From the NCBI RefSeq assembly GCF_000293785.1, contig NZ_AKZI01000012.1, forward strand, positions 23,676 to 87,675: DNA of 64,000 nt. The letters run 5' to 3'. Position numbers and translations under genes: made by a program. The first letter of the stretch is position 1; each line of letters starts with the position of its first letter. Below, piece after piece: positions 48,942 through 58,160 of the stretch. The DNA is from Rhodovulum sp. PH10 (GTDB lineage: Bacteria; Pseudomonadota; Alphaproteobacteria; Rhizobiales; Xanthobacteraceae). The notes under the pieces were generated by a model. It worked only from the letters and a program-made list of their open reading frames with translations, ran no database searches and had not been told where the DNA came from.

Positions 48942-49214
48942 ATGGCTCACAAAAAAGCAGGCGGCTCCTCGCGCAACGGGCGCGACTCCGCCGGTCAACG
49001 CCTCGGCGTGAAGATGTTCGGCGGCGAGCAGTGCCGTGCCGGCAACATCATCGTGCGCCAGCGCGGCACCCAATGGCATCCCGGCGACAATGTGGGTCTC
49101 GGCAAGGACCACACCTTGTTCGCGCTGGTCGACGGTCGGATCGCGTTCCGCACCAAGGCCAAAGGCCGCACCTACATTTCCGTCGTACCGACGGCGGAGG
49201 CTGCGGCCGAATAG
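48942..49214 (+). CDS. rpmA: 50S ribosomal protein L27
   Basis: L27 reaches the peptidyl transferase centre with its N-terminus. The 90-residue product starts [21 protein letters not shown], the universal signature, and has [17 protein letters not shown]. No N-terminal cleavage extension of the Firmicutes type is present. ATG at 48942 is preceded by GAGAGC. It forms the rplU-rpmA pair, followed by a GNAT gene as in many rhizobia. Confidence 0.97.
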   Translation: MAHKKAGGSSRNGRDSAGQRLGVKMFGGEQCRAGNIIVRQRGTQWHPGDNVGLGKDHTLFALVDGRIAFRTKAKGRTYISVVPTAEAAAE

Positions 49215-49333
49215 ACGGCGGATCGAGGTGGTCCGCCGGCGCTGGTCGCCCCGGTGGATCCGAAGAGCGGGTTTGCACGGGGGGTGGCCGGCACCGGTCT
49301 CCCCTCGTCGTGTTTCTGGAAGAGGAGCCCGCA

Positions 49334-49963
49334 ATGACGATCCTGGAGCGACCGCACGCCTGCCCGAGCGAGACGTGCACCCACGTTCTCGAGACGGAGC
49401 GTCTCGTCCTGCGTGCCCCGCGCCTTCAGGACGCCGAGACGGTCACCGCCCTCGCCGGCGATCGGCGCATCGCCGAGAACACGCTGCGCATCCCGCACCC
49501 CTACCGGCTCGGCGATGCCGAGGACTGGATCGCCTCCACCAATGTCGAAGGCCGCGACGAGACCTTTCTGATCACGTTGCGCGACGACGATGCGGTGACG
49601 GGCGGTGCGGTGATCGGGGCCTGCGGGCTCGAATGGCGCAACGGCCGCGATCCCGAGGTCGGCTACTGGCTGGGCGCCGAGCACTGGGGCAAGGGCTACG
49701 CCACCGAGGCGTTGCGCGCGCTGGTCGACCACGCCTTTGCCGATCACGAGTACGACGTGCTGCTGGCCGGCGCCCGCACCAGCAATCCCGCCTCGCGGCG
49801 GGTGCTGGAGAAGTGCGGCTTCCAGTGGACCGGCGTCGTGCTGCACCGCATCCGGGCGATCGCCTCCTCGGCGCCGGTCGACTGCCTGCGGCTCGAACGC
49901 TCGGTGTGGGTTTCGCTGAAGCAGTGGGGCCGCGCCTCGACCCGCGTGCGCCGGGTGTCCTAG
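49334..49963 (+). CDS. RimJ/RimL-type GNAT acetyltransferase
   Basis: The 209-residue protein belongs to the Acetyltransf_3 group: LETERLVLRAPRLQDAETVTALAGD, ACGLEWRNGRDPEVGYWLGAEHWGKGYATEALRALVDHAF (acetyl-CoA binding, residues about 98-136) and ARTSNPASRRVLEKCGFQW. Related enzymes acetylate protein N-termini or small molecules; its place after rpmA hints at ribosomal-protein modification, but that is only inference. GAGGAG precedes the ATG at 49334 at good distance. Confidence 0.87.
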   Translation: MTILERPHACPSETCTHVLETERLVLRAPRLQDAETVTALAGDRRIAENTLRIPHPYRLGDAEDWIASTNVEGRDETFLITLRDDDAVTGGAVIGACGLEWRNGRDPEVGYWLGAEHWGKGYATEALRALVDHAFADHEYDVLLAGARTSNPASRRVLEKCGFQWTGVVLHRIRAIASSAPVDCLRLERSVWVSLKQWGRASTRVRRVS

Positions 49964-50064
49964 GGGCGCGACGCTCGACCCCGCATCGCCTCGGCCGACG
50001 CGCTTCGGCGCCCGGCCGGGGCGCTCGCTTTGAAAACGGCCGGGAGACCGGCTATTTTCGTCCC

Positions 50065-50331
50065 ATGAGCACCCACACCGTCGAGGCGACCGACCAGCTC
50101 TCCGACCTGATCGACCGCGCGCAGCGCGGCGACGAGGTCTTGATCACGCGCCACGGCGAGCCGGTGGCGAGGATTTCTCCGGTCGCCACCGAAACGAGCC
50201 CGGATCCGGCGGAAAGGCCGGTCTCGGCCGAGGCGGTGGATTGGCTGGTGGCGAACAGGGTCCGCCAGCATCCCGGCCGGGAGGATGCCGGCTCGTTGCT
50301 GTCGCGCCTGCGCGACGAGGGTGAGCATTGA
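50065..50331 (+). CDS. Phd/YefM-family antitoxin
   Basis: The 88-residue protein has the Phd/YefM fold: HTVEATDQLSDLIDRAQRGDEVLITRHGEPVARISPV (residues 4-40), which binds DNA as a dimer, and a variable C-terminus expected to wrap around the toxin (SAEAVDWLVANRVRQ). It overlaps the PIN toxin gene by four bases, with antitoxin first, as usual. It should repress its own promoter. The pair sits between the GNAT gene and obgE. Confidence 0.9.
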   Translation: MSTHTVEATDQLSDLIDRAQRGDEVLITRHGEPVARISPVATETSPDPAERPVSAEAVDWLVANRVRQHPGREDAGSLLSRLRDEGEH

Positions 50332-50753
50332 GGATCTATCTCGACGCGAGTGTCCTCGTCGCGGCCTTCACCGGTGACGTCCACAATTCCACGGCCGAGC
50401 GTGTGCTTCGGTCCCGTCCCGTGATCGTGGTGAGCGACTTCGCCGCGGCGGAGTTCGCCTCGGCGATCTCCCGGCAGGTGCGCACGCGCGACCTCACGGT
50501 CGAGGAGGCGCGCCGCGTCTTCGCCAATTTCGACGCCTGGACCACACGCGAGGCCCGGCGCGTCGAGACCACCCCCGCCGACGTCGCCGCCTGTGCCGGC
50601 TGGCTGCGCCGGCTCGACCTGCCGCTGCGCACGCCGGACGCCCTGAACATCGCGATCGCGCGCCGGGTCGACGCTCGGCTCTTGACGTTCGACGCCCGGA
50701 TGGAGACATCGGCGAAAACCCTCGGCGTCGCGGTGCTCGACCGCGCCCTTTGA
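50328..50753 (+). CDS. PIN-domain toxin (VapC-like RNase)
   Basis: PIN toxins are Mg-dependent endoribonucleases that cut specific RNAs. The 141-residue protein has the four acidic residues of the active site: Asp6 ([13 protein letters not shown]), Glu42 ([10 protein letters not shown]), Asp104 ([13 protein letters not shown]) and Asp122 (LLTFDARM). A TTG at 50328 overlaps the antitoxin stop and is the only start that keeps the first aspartate. All catalytic residues are present, so it looks active. obgE follows after 16 bp. Confidence 0.88.
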   Translation: MRIYLDASVLVAAFTGDVHNSTAERVLRSRPVIVVSDFAAAEFASAISRQVRTRDLTVEEARRVFANFDAWTTREARRVETTPADVAACAGWLRRLDLPLRTPDALNIAIARRVDARLLTFDARMETSAKTLGVAVLDRAL

Positions 50754-50769
50754 AGATCACGAGACAGCG

Positions 50770-51807
50770 ATGAAATTCCTCGACCAGGCCAAGGTCTATA
50801 TCCGCTCCGGTAACGGCGGGGCGGGCTGCGTCTCGTTCCGGCGCGAAAAATTCCTCGAATTCGGCGGGCCGAACGGCGGCGACGGCGGGCGCGGCGGCGA
50901 CGTGGTGGTGGAGTGCGTCGACGGCCTCAACACCCTGATCGACTACCGCTACCAGCAGCACTTCAAGGCAAAGACCGGCGGTCACGGCATGGGTAAGGAC
51001 CGCGCCGGCGGGCGCGGCGCCGACATCGTGATGAAGGTGCCGGTCGGCACCCAGGTGTTCGACGAGGACAACGAGACGCTGCTCGCCGATCTCACCGCGG
51101 TCGGCCAGCGCGTGGTGATCGCCAAGGGCGGCAATGGCGGCTTCGGCAACGCCCACTTCAAGAGCTCGACCAATCAGGCGCCGCGGCGCGCCAATCCCGG
51201 CCACGAGGGCGAGGAGCGCACCATCTGGCTGCGCCTCAAGCTGATCGCCGACGCCGGCCTGGTCGGCCTGCCGAACGCGGGAAAATCGACCTTCCTCGCC
51301 GCGGTGAGCGCGGCACGGCCGAAAATCGCCGACTATCCGTTCACGACGCTGCACCCGCAGCTCGGCGTGGTCGGGGTCGACGGGCGCGAGTTCGTGCTCG
51401 CCGACATTCCCGGCCTGATCGAGGGCGCGAGCGAGGGCGCCGGGCTCGGCACCCGCTTCCTCGGCCATCTCGAGCGCTGCCGGGTGCTGCTGCATCTGGT
51501 CGACGGCACCTGCGAGCACGCCGGCAAAGCCTACAAGACCGTGCGGGGAGAACTCTCCGCCTACGAGCACGACCTGACCGACAAGCCGGAGATCGTCGCG
51601 CTCAACAAGGCCGATGCGCTGTCGCCCGAGGATCTGAAGCAGCAGCTCGCCCGCCTGAAGCGCGCCGCCAAGAAAACCCCGCTGGTGATGTCGGGCGTCT
51701 CCGGCCAGGGCGTGCCCGAGGTTTTGCGCGCACTGTTTTCGGTCATCGACGGTGCGCGAACGGAAGCCGGCGAGGCGGAGGTCGCGGAGCCCGTCTGGCA
51801 GCCGTGA
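50770..51807 (+). CDS. obgE: GTPase ObgE/CgtA
   Basis: Obg is an essential GTPase linked to 50S assembly, stringent response and, in Caulobacter, chromosome replication control. The 345-residue protein has the glycine-rich Obg fold ([20 protein letters not shown] and [24 protein letters not shown] repeats) then the G domain: G1 [13 protein letters not shown]2 TTLHPQLG, G3 [11 protein letters not shown]4 NKAD. No extra C-terminal domain is visible. It lies directly after the toxin gene. Confidence 0.97.
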   Translation: MKFLDQAKVYIRSGNGGAGCVSFRREKFLEFGGPNGGDGGRGGDVVVECVDGLNTLIDYRYQQHFKAKTGGHGMGKDRAGGRGADIVMKVPVGTQVFDEDNETLLADLTAVGQRVVIAKGGNGGFGNAHFKSSTNQAPRRANPGHEGEERTIWLRLKLIADAGLVGLPNAGKSTFLAAVSAARPKIADYPFTTLHPQLGVVGVDGREFVLADIPGLIEGASEGAGLGTRFLGHLERCRVLLHLVDGTCEHAGKAYKTVRGELSAYEHDLTDKPEIVALNKADALSPEDLKQQLARLKRAAKKTPLVMSGVSGQGVPEVLRALFSVIDGARTEAGEAEVAEPVWQP

Positions 51808-51915
51808 GCCGGCGGCGTGTCGGTCGCGCCGCCCCGCCCCGCCCCGCCCCGTGCCATGGTGACAAATTACCGAAGCTTCATTTGAACGCGCCGCGGCCGC
51901 CTGCGACAAGCTGGC

Positions 51916-52073
51916 GGTCCGATTCCGACATTCGCATCCGCCGCCGCGAATTCGGTCGCGAATGTCGGAATCGAAAGACCACTAGCCGTGATGGAGTTCT
52001 AGTGGAGCTTCGAATTCGAGTTCGAGAACGAGCATGCGGCCGGGTGGGACTCGAACGTCGAATTCGCTCCACT
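51916..52073 (+). repeat. R2 repeat, copy 1 (two large hairpins, 158 bp)
   Basis: The first half is a hairpin with 15-bp perfect arms (GATTCCGACATTCGC at 51921-51935 and its complement). The second half is a longer imperfect hairpin running from AGTGGAG to CTCCACT with EcoRI-like GAATTC sequences in both arms. A related copy in inverse orientation lies at 57963-58121. It is in the gap between obgE and the PepSY gene. Confidence 0.85.
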
Positions 52074-52097
52074 GGCATTGCCGAAAGGGGCTCGTTC

Positions 52098-53018
52098 ATG
52101 AAACGCCGACTGCTGCAGCTGCATCGCTGGATCACGCTGGTCTTTTCGCTGCCGCTCGCGGTGCTGCTGATCACCGGGCTCGTGCTCTCCTTCGAGCCGA
52201 TGGTGGCGACCAACGCCATCGTGCCGGGCAGCCTCTCCGCCCAAAAGCTCGACGGCCTGCTGGCGCAGCACGATCCCGCCGGCAAGGCGCGCGGCCTGTT
52301 CGTGCGCTCCTATGACGGCCCGGCCGGCTCGATGACGCTGGTCGGCGCCGCCGACAAGCCCAAGGTGATCGACCTCGCGACCGGCGAGGAGAAGCCCGGC
52401 ACCGGCCGGCTCGCCGGCCTGTTCCAGCAGTCGCGCATGCTGCACGAGCACATGCTCGACCAGCGCTGGCTGGTCTCGCTCAGCACCGCCGCGATGCTGG
52501 TGCTGATCGCGCTCGGCGTGCTGATGGGCTGGCCGCGGCTCGCCAACTCGCTGTCCGGCTGGCACAAGGGGCTCGCCTGGATCGGCCTGCCGCTGGTGAT
52601 CGCGAGCCCGCTCACCGGCCTGTTCATCGCCTTCGGCGTCACGTTCGCGCCGTCCACCCCTTCGCCGAGGGCCGCTGCGCCGACGACGCTGCGCGAGACC
52701 GTGCAAACGGTCGCCGCGACGCACGATCCCTCCCGCCTGATCTGGATTCGCTCGCGCGGAAACGCGCACCTGGTACGGCTCGACGACGCCGGCGAGTACC
52801 GCGTCTATGCGGCCGGCCGCGACGGGCTGGTCGCCACCCCGCGCAACTGGCCGCGGCTGATCCACGAGGGCAACTGGGCCGGCACGCTGTCGGCGATGGT
52901 CGACGTGATCACGTCGGTCGTGCTGATCGGCCTTTTCGCCACCGGGCTCGTTTTGTGGGGACGCCGCACGCTGCGCCGCCGCCGCAATGCCCGCGCCGCC
53001 GCGGGGGTGGCCGCCTGA
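52098..53018 (+). CDS. PepSY-associated transmembrane protein
   Basis: The 306-residue protein has the PepSY_TM layout: LLQLHRWITLVFSLPLAVLLITGLVLSFEPM (first helix, with the HRW motif), a periplasmic PepSY-like stretch, helices near residues 130-150 and 163-185, a second periplasmic domain (RLIWIRSRGNAHLVRLDD) and a last helix near residue 275-295. Relatives often sit with TonB-dependent siderophore receptors and may reduce or process iron complexes; no such partner is here. GAAAGGGG precedes the ATG at 52098. Confidence 0.83.
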   Translation: MKRRLLQLHRWITLVFSLPLAVLLITGLVLSFEPMVATNAIVPGSLSAQKLDGLLAQHDPAGKARGLFVRSYDGPAGSMTLVGAADKPKVIDLATGEEKPGTGRLAGLFQQSRMLHEHMLDQRWLVSLSTAAMLVLIALGVLMGWPRLANSLSGWHKGLAWIGLPLVIASPLTGLFIAFGVTFAPSTPSPRAAAPTTLRETVQTVAATHDPSRLIWIRSRGNAHLVRLDDAGEYRVYAAGRDGLVATPRNWPRLIHEGNWAGTLSAMVDVITSVVLIGLFATGLVLWGRRTLRRRRNARAAAGVAA

Positions 53019-53061
53019 TCGCCCGTGCGCGGGTGAGGTGGCTTCCCGCCGATAAAAGACC

Positions 53062-53802
53062 TCACCCGCCGTTCACCAAGGTCCTCAGGCGCTGCGCGTC
53101 GCGCGGCGCCGCGCTCTTCTGGTCGTTGTCGAAATAGACGTAGACGGTGCGCATCTGCCGCCGCCAGGTGAGGATGTGGTCGGCCCAGTGCTCGAGCACC
53201 TGATCCGGGTAGTTCTCGCGGTAGTCGCCCGACGGGCCGTGCGCGCGGATATAGACGTGGCGGGCCGTCACGTGCCACGGCGTCGGCGCGTCCTGATGGT
53301 CGGACAGGCACAGCGCGACATCGTGCTGGCGCAGCAGATCGAACACCGCGTCGTCGAACCAGCTCGCGTCGCGCACCTCGAGCGCGTAGGGGCGGTTCTT
53401 CGGCAGCATGCCGAGAAACATCGTCAGCCGATCGCGGTCGAGCGTGAAGCGCGAGGGCAGCTGAAACAGCACCGGCCCCGCCTTGGCGCCGAGTTTTTCG
53501 AGCCGCGTCTCCATCAGCGCGAGCGACACGCCGGTGCGCTCCGACAGCCGCTTCCAGTGGGTGATGAAGCGCGACGCCTTCCAGGCGAACACGAAGTCGT
53601 CCGGCGTCTGCTGGCGCCAGGCGGTGACCGCCGGCAGCGACGGCGTGCGGTAGAACGAGCCGTTGATCTCCGCGGTGTCGAACTGGGTGCCGTACCAGGA
53701 GAGCCATTTGCGCCGCGGCAGGTCGGACGGGAAGAACGGGCCGCGCCAGCCGTCGTAGCTCCAGCCCGAGGTGCCGATGTGAACGCGCGCAGTGTCGGGC
53801 AA
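53062..53802 (-). CDS. DUF72 domain protein
   Basis: The 246-residue protein is a TIM-barrel DUF72 member: VHIGTSGWSYDGWRGPFFPSDLP, FDTAEINGSFYRTPS, FVFAWKASRFITHWKRL, LFQLPSRFTLDRDRL and YVYFDNDQKSAAPRDAQRL. Function is unknown for the family. A TTG at 53802 is chosen because AGGAGAG lies six bases upstream; ATG codons further up give residues with no family similarity. It is divergent from proB. Confidence 0.85.
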   Translation of the reverse strand: MPDTARVHIGTSGWSYDGWRGPFFPSDLPRRKWLSWYGTQFDTAEINGSFYRTPSLPAVTAWRQQTPDDFVFAWKASRFITHWKRLSERTGVSLALMETRLEKLGAKAGPVLFQLPSRFTLDRDRLTMFLGMLPKNRPYALEVRDASWFDDAVFDLLRQHDVALCLSDHQDAPTPWHVTARHVYIRAHGPSGDYRENYPDQVLEHWADHILTWRRQMRTVYVYFDNDQKSAAPRDAQRLRTLVNGG

Positions 53803-54126
53803 GCGGGACTCTCCTGGTCCGGTCGGGCAGCCGACGGGCCGCCCGCGACTGCCCCGCGCGGCGCCGCGCGGCGCCCCACGAAGCTCGAGGTCTAGGCATA
53901 ACCCGCCGGCTGCCTCCGGGTTCGCCGGGGCGGTGGTAGCCGGCCCGCGCGTGCGGCCGACCTCGCGCATCGGGTCGGGCGGCGAACGCGGGCGGCGAAC
54001 TCGGGCGGTGACGTTGCGGGGCGATACTCGGGGCGGTCGGCGTCGCCGATGGCGCGCGCAGCGGCCCGGCTGCCGTGCACGGTGCGCGATTGCCAAGCCT
54101 CGCGTCGTGTGGGAGACGAAGGCGCC
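53803..54126. other. Divergent gap DUF72 / proB
   Basis: These 324 bases have no gene I can support. They contain a short tandem of CGCGCGGCGC near 53856 and several GGGCGGCGAAC-type repeats near 53969-54000. No clear promoter was identified. Confidence 0.4.
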
Positions 54127-55344
54127 ATGTCCAGTTCGCGTCCGTCCGTGTCCGCCGCCGTCACGAAGAAACAGTCCGCACCGCGACCGTTCCCCCTGCA
54201 CCGTCCGCGCGCCATGCTCCACAATCCACCCGCCCTGAGCGATTTCGGCCGGATCGTCGTCAAGGTCGGCTCCGCCCTGCTGGTCGATTCGCAGGCCGGC
54301 TGCGTGCGCGAGGCGTGGCTCGCCTCGCTGGTCGACGACCTCGCCGCGCTGCATGCCGAAGGGCGCGACCTTCTGGTGGTGTCGTCGGGCGCGGTGGCGC
54401 TCGGCCGCTCGCTCCTGCATCTGCCGCGCGGGCCGCTCGCGCTCGAGGACAGCCAGGCCGCCGCCGCGGTCGGCCAGATCGCCCTCGCCCGCCTGTGGGC
54501 CGAGGCGCTCGGCGGCCACGGCATCACCGCCGGCCAGGTTCTGGTGACGCTCGGCGACACCGAGGAGCGCCGCCGCTACCTCAACGCCCGCTCGACCCTC
54601 GGCCGGCTGATGGAATGGCGCGCGGTGCCGGTGATCAACGAGAACGACACCGTCGCCACCAACGAGATCCGCTACGGCGACAACGACCGCCTCGCCGCCC
54701 GGGTCGCCACCATGGCGAGCGCCGACCTCCTCGTGCTGCTGTCGGACATCGACGGCCTCTACACCGCGCCGCCGGCGAAGGATCCGGCCGCCACGCTGAT
54801 CCCGGTGGTCGAGCGGATCGGGCCGGAGATCGAGGCGATGGCCGGCGATTCCGCCTCCGAGCTGTCGCGCGGCGGCATGCGCACCAAGATCGAGGCGGGC
54901 AAGATCGCCACCGCCGCCGGCACCCACATGGTGATCGCGTCCGGCCGCGTCGACCATCCGCTCGAGGCGGTGGCCGGGGGTGGCCGGGCCACCTGGTTCC
55001 TCGCCAGCGACAACCCCGTCACCTCGCGCAAGCGCTGGATCGGCGGCTCGCTCGAGCCGCACGGCACGCTGCACATCGACGCCGGCGCGGTGGCGGCGCT
55101 GCGCCGCGGCAAGAGCCTGCTGCCGGCCGGCGTGCGCCGCATCGAGGGCGGCTTCGCCCGCGGCGACGCGGTGATCGTGCGCGGGCCCGACGGCCGCGAG
55201 ATCGGCCGCGGCCTGGTCGCCTACGACGCCGAGGACGCCGAGCGCATCCGCGGGCATTCGTCGGCGGACATCCCGAACATCCTCGGCACCCACGGCCGCG
55301 CCGAGATGATCCACCGCGACGACCTCGTGATCGGCCAGGCCTAG
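54127..55344 (+). CDS. proB: Glutamate 5-kinase
   Basis: It phosphorylates glutamate in the first step of proline synthesis. The 405-residue product has the amino-acid-kinase domain ([53 protein letters not shown]) and a C-terminal PUA domain ([24 protein letters not shown]). GGGAGACGAAGG just before 54127 supports that start; the conserved part begins about 38 codons later, near an ATG at 54214. proA and nadD, its usual followers after obgE-proB in rhizobia, are absent; a gene-poor stretch begins instead. Confidence 0.94.
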   Translation: MSSSRPSVSAAVTKKQSAPRPFPLHRPRAMLHNPPALSDFGRIVVKVGSALLVDSQAGCVREAWLASLVDDLAALHAEGRDLLVVSSGAVALGRSLLHLPRGPLALEDSQAAAAVGQIALARLWAEALGGHGITAGQVLVTLGDTEERRRYLNARSTLGRLMEWRAVPVINENDTVATNEIRYGDNDRLAARVATMASADLLVLLSDIDGLYTAPPAKDPAATLIPVVERIGPEIEAMAGDSASELSRGGMRTKIEAGKIATAAGTHMVIASGRVDHPLEAVAGGGRATWFLASDNPVTSRKRWIGGSLEPHGTLHIDAGAVAALRRGKSLLPAGVRRIEGGFARGDAVIVRGPDGREIGRGLVAYDAEDAERIRGHSSADIPNILGTHGRAEMIHRDDLVIGQA

Positions 55345-55414
55345 CCGGCCCGCAGTTTTGCGCGGCGACCGCTGGCCGTCCTGCCGTCCGCCCGACGCCG
55401 AGGTTTCGGCCGCC

Positions 55415-55566
55415 CGGCACGCCGCCGGACCGCTCGACCGCCGCGATCCTCACCCCCGGCCGACGAGGCCCGACCGCCGACGGCAGGGAGCCGGAGGAAG
55501 AGGCGTCCCGGCGGCCGCGGAGGTTTGCCCGGCGCACCGCCCGAGACCCGACCCGTTGGCAAAACC
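55415..55566 (+). repeat. Direct repeat D1, copy A
   Basis: A 152-bp segment from CGGCACGCC to GGCAAAACC, nearly identical to 55741-55891; one clear difference is an extra C in a run. The inner part GGTTTGCC...GGCAAAACC is itself an imperfect inverted repeat. Confidence 0.9.
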
Positions 55567-55740
55567 CCGCTGCAGCCGCAGTCGCGCGCTGCCCACAAGC
55601 GCCCCGGCGGCCGGTGTCCGCGGCCACGGTTTGCCGGGATTCCGTCCGGGCGCCATCGCGTAGCGCGCTCGGCACCGGAAGCCGCGGATCACCGAGCGTT
55701 TGCGGACACTCGTCCGCGCCGTTGGCAAACTCCCGGGGCT

Positions 55741-55891
55741 CGGCACGCCACCGGACCGCTCGACCGCCGCGATCCTCACCCCGGCCGACGAGGCCCGACC
55801 GCCGACGGCAGGGAGCCGGAGGAAGAGGCGTCCCGGCGGCCGCGGAGGTTTGCCCGGCGCACCGCCCGCGACCGGACCCGATGGCAAAACC
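55741..55891 (+). repeat. Direct repeat D1, copy B
   Basis: Second copy of the D1 segment, 326 bp after copy A in the same orientation. The 174 bp between the copies contain a weaker version of the GGTTTGCC...GGCAAA inner part, so the region may have grown by repeated duplication. Confidence 0.9.
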
Positions 55892-56782
55892 TCGCAAGGT
55901 CCACGGACATGGGACCTCTTCTGCGCCCGTAGCACATGGCGCGCGTGGCTCGCGTATGCGGCCGACCGAGCGTCGCGGCGAATCCCTCCGGTGGCAGGCG
56001 GCGACGGGTGCGGTTCGACCATCGCCGCGAGCCGCCGCCGAGAAGCCCTGCGCGAGCCGCAGTGCGCCCGGCGGCTACCATTCGGAGGCACTCGCGCGGC
56101 ACCCGCGGCACGGCACGGCGCCCGATGCCCCGGGTTCGGCCAGCCGAGCGAACCGCGGTGCTCGACGTCTATGCACGGCGTCGATGCACGACGTCGGTGC
56201 ACGACCATGTACCGTCGGCCGGGCTCCTCGCGCCGGGCCCGAACTCGCCGAACCGCCCGAATGCTCACCGTCGGTCCGCCCACCGGCCTCCGTGACACCG
56301 GAACGGGCCCACGGAGCCGGAACAGGCCCACGGAACGCCCGGACGGTCGTGATGCCGGGGGTCGTCGCGCCTCGCCGTCCTCCTCCGGCGTTCGGCTCTG
56401 CGCCCTCCGCTTTCCACCATCGCCGATCGTTCCGACGATCTCCGGCAGCCCCGCCGTCACCTCGGGTTTCTGGCGGACGTCCAGGGCGGTCGCCCCGTCG
56501 CGCTCGAATTCCCGCGGGGCAGACCGTCGTCCCGAGTCGCTTCGTGATTTGTGCCTCTGCCGCTCGCCTCCTGTCGCTCTCCTCTTGTTCTCCTCTGGCT
56601 CGCCTTCCGCCGACTCTCGGATGTTCGACCGATCCGGCTCGCCGGGCCCGCTCGATGCAGCCACCCGTCCCCCCGCCACGCAACGGGCGTGGCAAGGCGC
56701 GAGCGAGCCTTGTCACACGGCTCCCCGGCCGGCCCAACAGCATCCACAACCCGCCGCAACCGCCTCGTGCATTAAACGAACA

Positions 56783-56811
56783 TTTACAGAACAAAGCAAG
56801 TCCATTATGAT
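56783..56811 (+). promoter_or_regulatory. Strong sigma-70-like promoter for the small gene
   Basis: TTTACA (56783-56788) and TATGAT (56806-56811), each one base from consensus, are exactly 17 bp apart. They form an AT-rich island inside a very G+C-rich desert. Transcription would start near 56818, about 47 nt before the small gene. Confidence 0.65.
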
Positions 56812-56864
56812 GATGCCCGCTCGGATCGGAGGCGCGCCGCCTCGTCGCCGGGAGGGTGGGACCA

Positions 56865-57041
56865 ATGGCCGATGGAATGATGGTGCAACAGGAACTCCGA
56901 GAGACGCGGCGGGTGCGGGCGGAGGCGCAGGCGTCCGCGTGCGAGGTCGAAGCGTTGCTCGACTGCCTGCGCGGTGCGGCGGGCCGGGTGCCGCTCGACG
57001 CCGCCAGAAAGTGCCTGCAGCCGGACCTGTTCGGCGGCTGA
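56865..57041 (+). CDS. Small protein of unknown function (58 residues)
   Basis: I do not recognise this protein. It reads MADGMMVQQELRETRRVRAE..., continues with ACEVEALLDCLRGAAGRVPL, and ends CLQPDLFGG. It should be mostly helical, with three cysteines. Support for it being real: a near-consensus promoter 47 nt upstream, GGAGGG before the ATG at a workable distance, and a coding frame whose amino-acid composition is balanced, unlike the Arg/Pro-rich shadows around it. No neighbour suggests a role. No terminator with a T-run follows. Confidence 0.55.
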   Translation: MADGMMVQQELRETRRVRAEAQASACEVEALLDCLRGAAGRVPLDAARKCLQPDLFGG

Positions 57042-58160
57042 GTGCACGCGACCTGCGGCAATCGTCCCGCCGGGCCGGGAGGCGGTGAGACGAGAACGCG
57101 GAGGGGGCGAGAGGGGATGCATCGGGAGGCGAGGGTCGCACGAGGCGCCGGTGGAGTCGCCGCGAGACGGGAGTGCGGCTTTCGAAGGACGCCGGTGGCG
57201 CGCCGCGAACCCGAGGGACGGCAGGTGGAGCCATGGTGCGAGGTTTCGCCGGCCGAACCTCCGTTTCGGCCGTTGCAAAGCGTACCGTGCGCCGCGACGC
57301 GAGGTGGAGCTTCGATGGGCCTCGGACCGTCGCCTCGAGGTGCGCGGCGGCGAACGTGAAGGGCGCTTCGGCGTCCCGGCCGATGGGGCGGCGGTGCCGA
57401 CGTCTCTCGGCGCTCCGGAGCGGTCGCCCCGTCACCGGGAAGCGTGTCCCCAGGGGGCGTGCTCCCGGGCGGATGCGTCGGGTCGGCCCGAGCGGTCGGA
57501 GCCGGTGCCGCGTTCGGGCGCGGGGGCGATGCGGTGGTGTCGCGGCGACGGGCGGGGTGCGCGTCGCCCGATCGTCACTGCGCGACGTGATGTGAGGCCG
57601 CGTGCCGGATCCGGCCTACCCGGGTGCACCCGTCCGCTCGCATCCGGCGACCCGTGCTCGGGGAGGCGGGCCCGGCAAGTGCACGTGTCGGCCCGTGCCG
57701 CACCGGGCCGGGTCGAGTTCTCGGCGGGCGTGCGCTGGGCAGTCGGGCAGGCGTCCGAAGGTGCTTGCGTGCGCGCCCTTGGTCCGCCTCTGCCCTCCGG
57801 CTTCGGCCGGCTTCCGCGAGTGCTCCGGCGACCGGCCGCCGGCACGGGACGGGCGCGAGCCGATCGGCGACGCCGTCGCCACGGGCCGCCGCCACGGGCC
57901 GCCGGCGGCGAACGCGACCCCCGCGCGCGCCGGGGCGAACCGGACGTTTACCGGTGGGTGGTAGTGGAGCGGAAGTCGACATTCGAGTTCCACTTCGCCG
58001 AACGTCCATTCTCGACGGTCGAATTCGAAGCGCAACGAGGACTCGTGATCGCTCGTGGTCTTTCGATTCGACATTCGCGATCGGAGCCGCGGCGGCGGGA
58101 TGCGACTTCCGGATTCGGACCACGGGCGTGCGGGCGGTCCCAACGGTGCGGAGGTGCGGT
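57042..58160. other. Gene-poor region upstream of the flippase
   Basis: About 1.1 kb of very G+C-rich DNA with no gene I can support; open frames are Arg/Pro/Ala-rich and lack domains. It includes R2 copy 2 at 57963-58121. The ribosome site GGAGG for the next gene is at 58150-58154. Confidence 0.55.
57963..58121 (-). repeat. R2 repeat, copy 2 (reverse orientation)
   Basis: Its reverse complement aligns with 51916-52073 over the whole length, including a nearly identical core around GCGAATGTCG-AATCGAAAGACCAC, and keeps the AGTGGAG end. The hairpin arms have more mismatches than in copy 1. It lies 40 bp upstream of the flippase start and may carry or disrupt its promoter. Confidence 0.8.

Larger units (their letters stand above)
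55345..56782. other. Gene-poor region downstream of proB
   Basis: About 1.4 kb without a gene I can support. Open frames on both strands are long only because of high G+C and have no recognisable domains. The stretch holds a 151-bp direct repeat (separate entries), a GGTTTGCC...GGCAAA pair that recurs three times (55522-55566, 55628-55730, 55847-55891), and a short tandem of a TGCACG(A/G)CGTCG unit at 56172-56205. Confidence 0.6.

Noticed and set aside
55450..56679. Minus-strand frame of 409 codons in the 55-57 kb region
   Set aside because: Arg/Gly/Pro-rich, includes the direct repeat read twice as the same peptide, and has no ribosome site or motif. I kept the region as non-coding.
54075..56810. 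Open frame of 911 codons running from within proB through the desert
   Set aside because: It overlaps proB out of frame and is Arg/Pro/Ala-rich throughout, with no recognisable domain; it is a product of base composition.
57432..57845. Minus-strand frame of 137 codons between the small gene and the flippase
   Set aside because: Low-complexity Arg/Pro/Ala composition and no start context or similarity that I can see.
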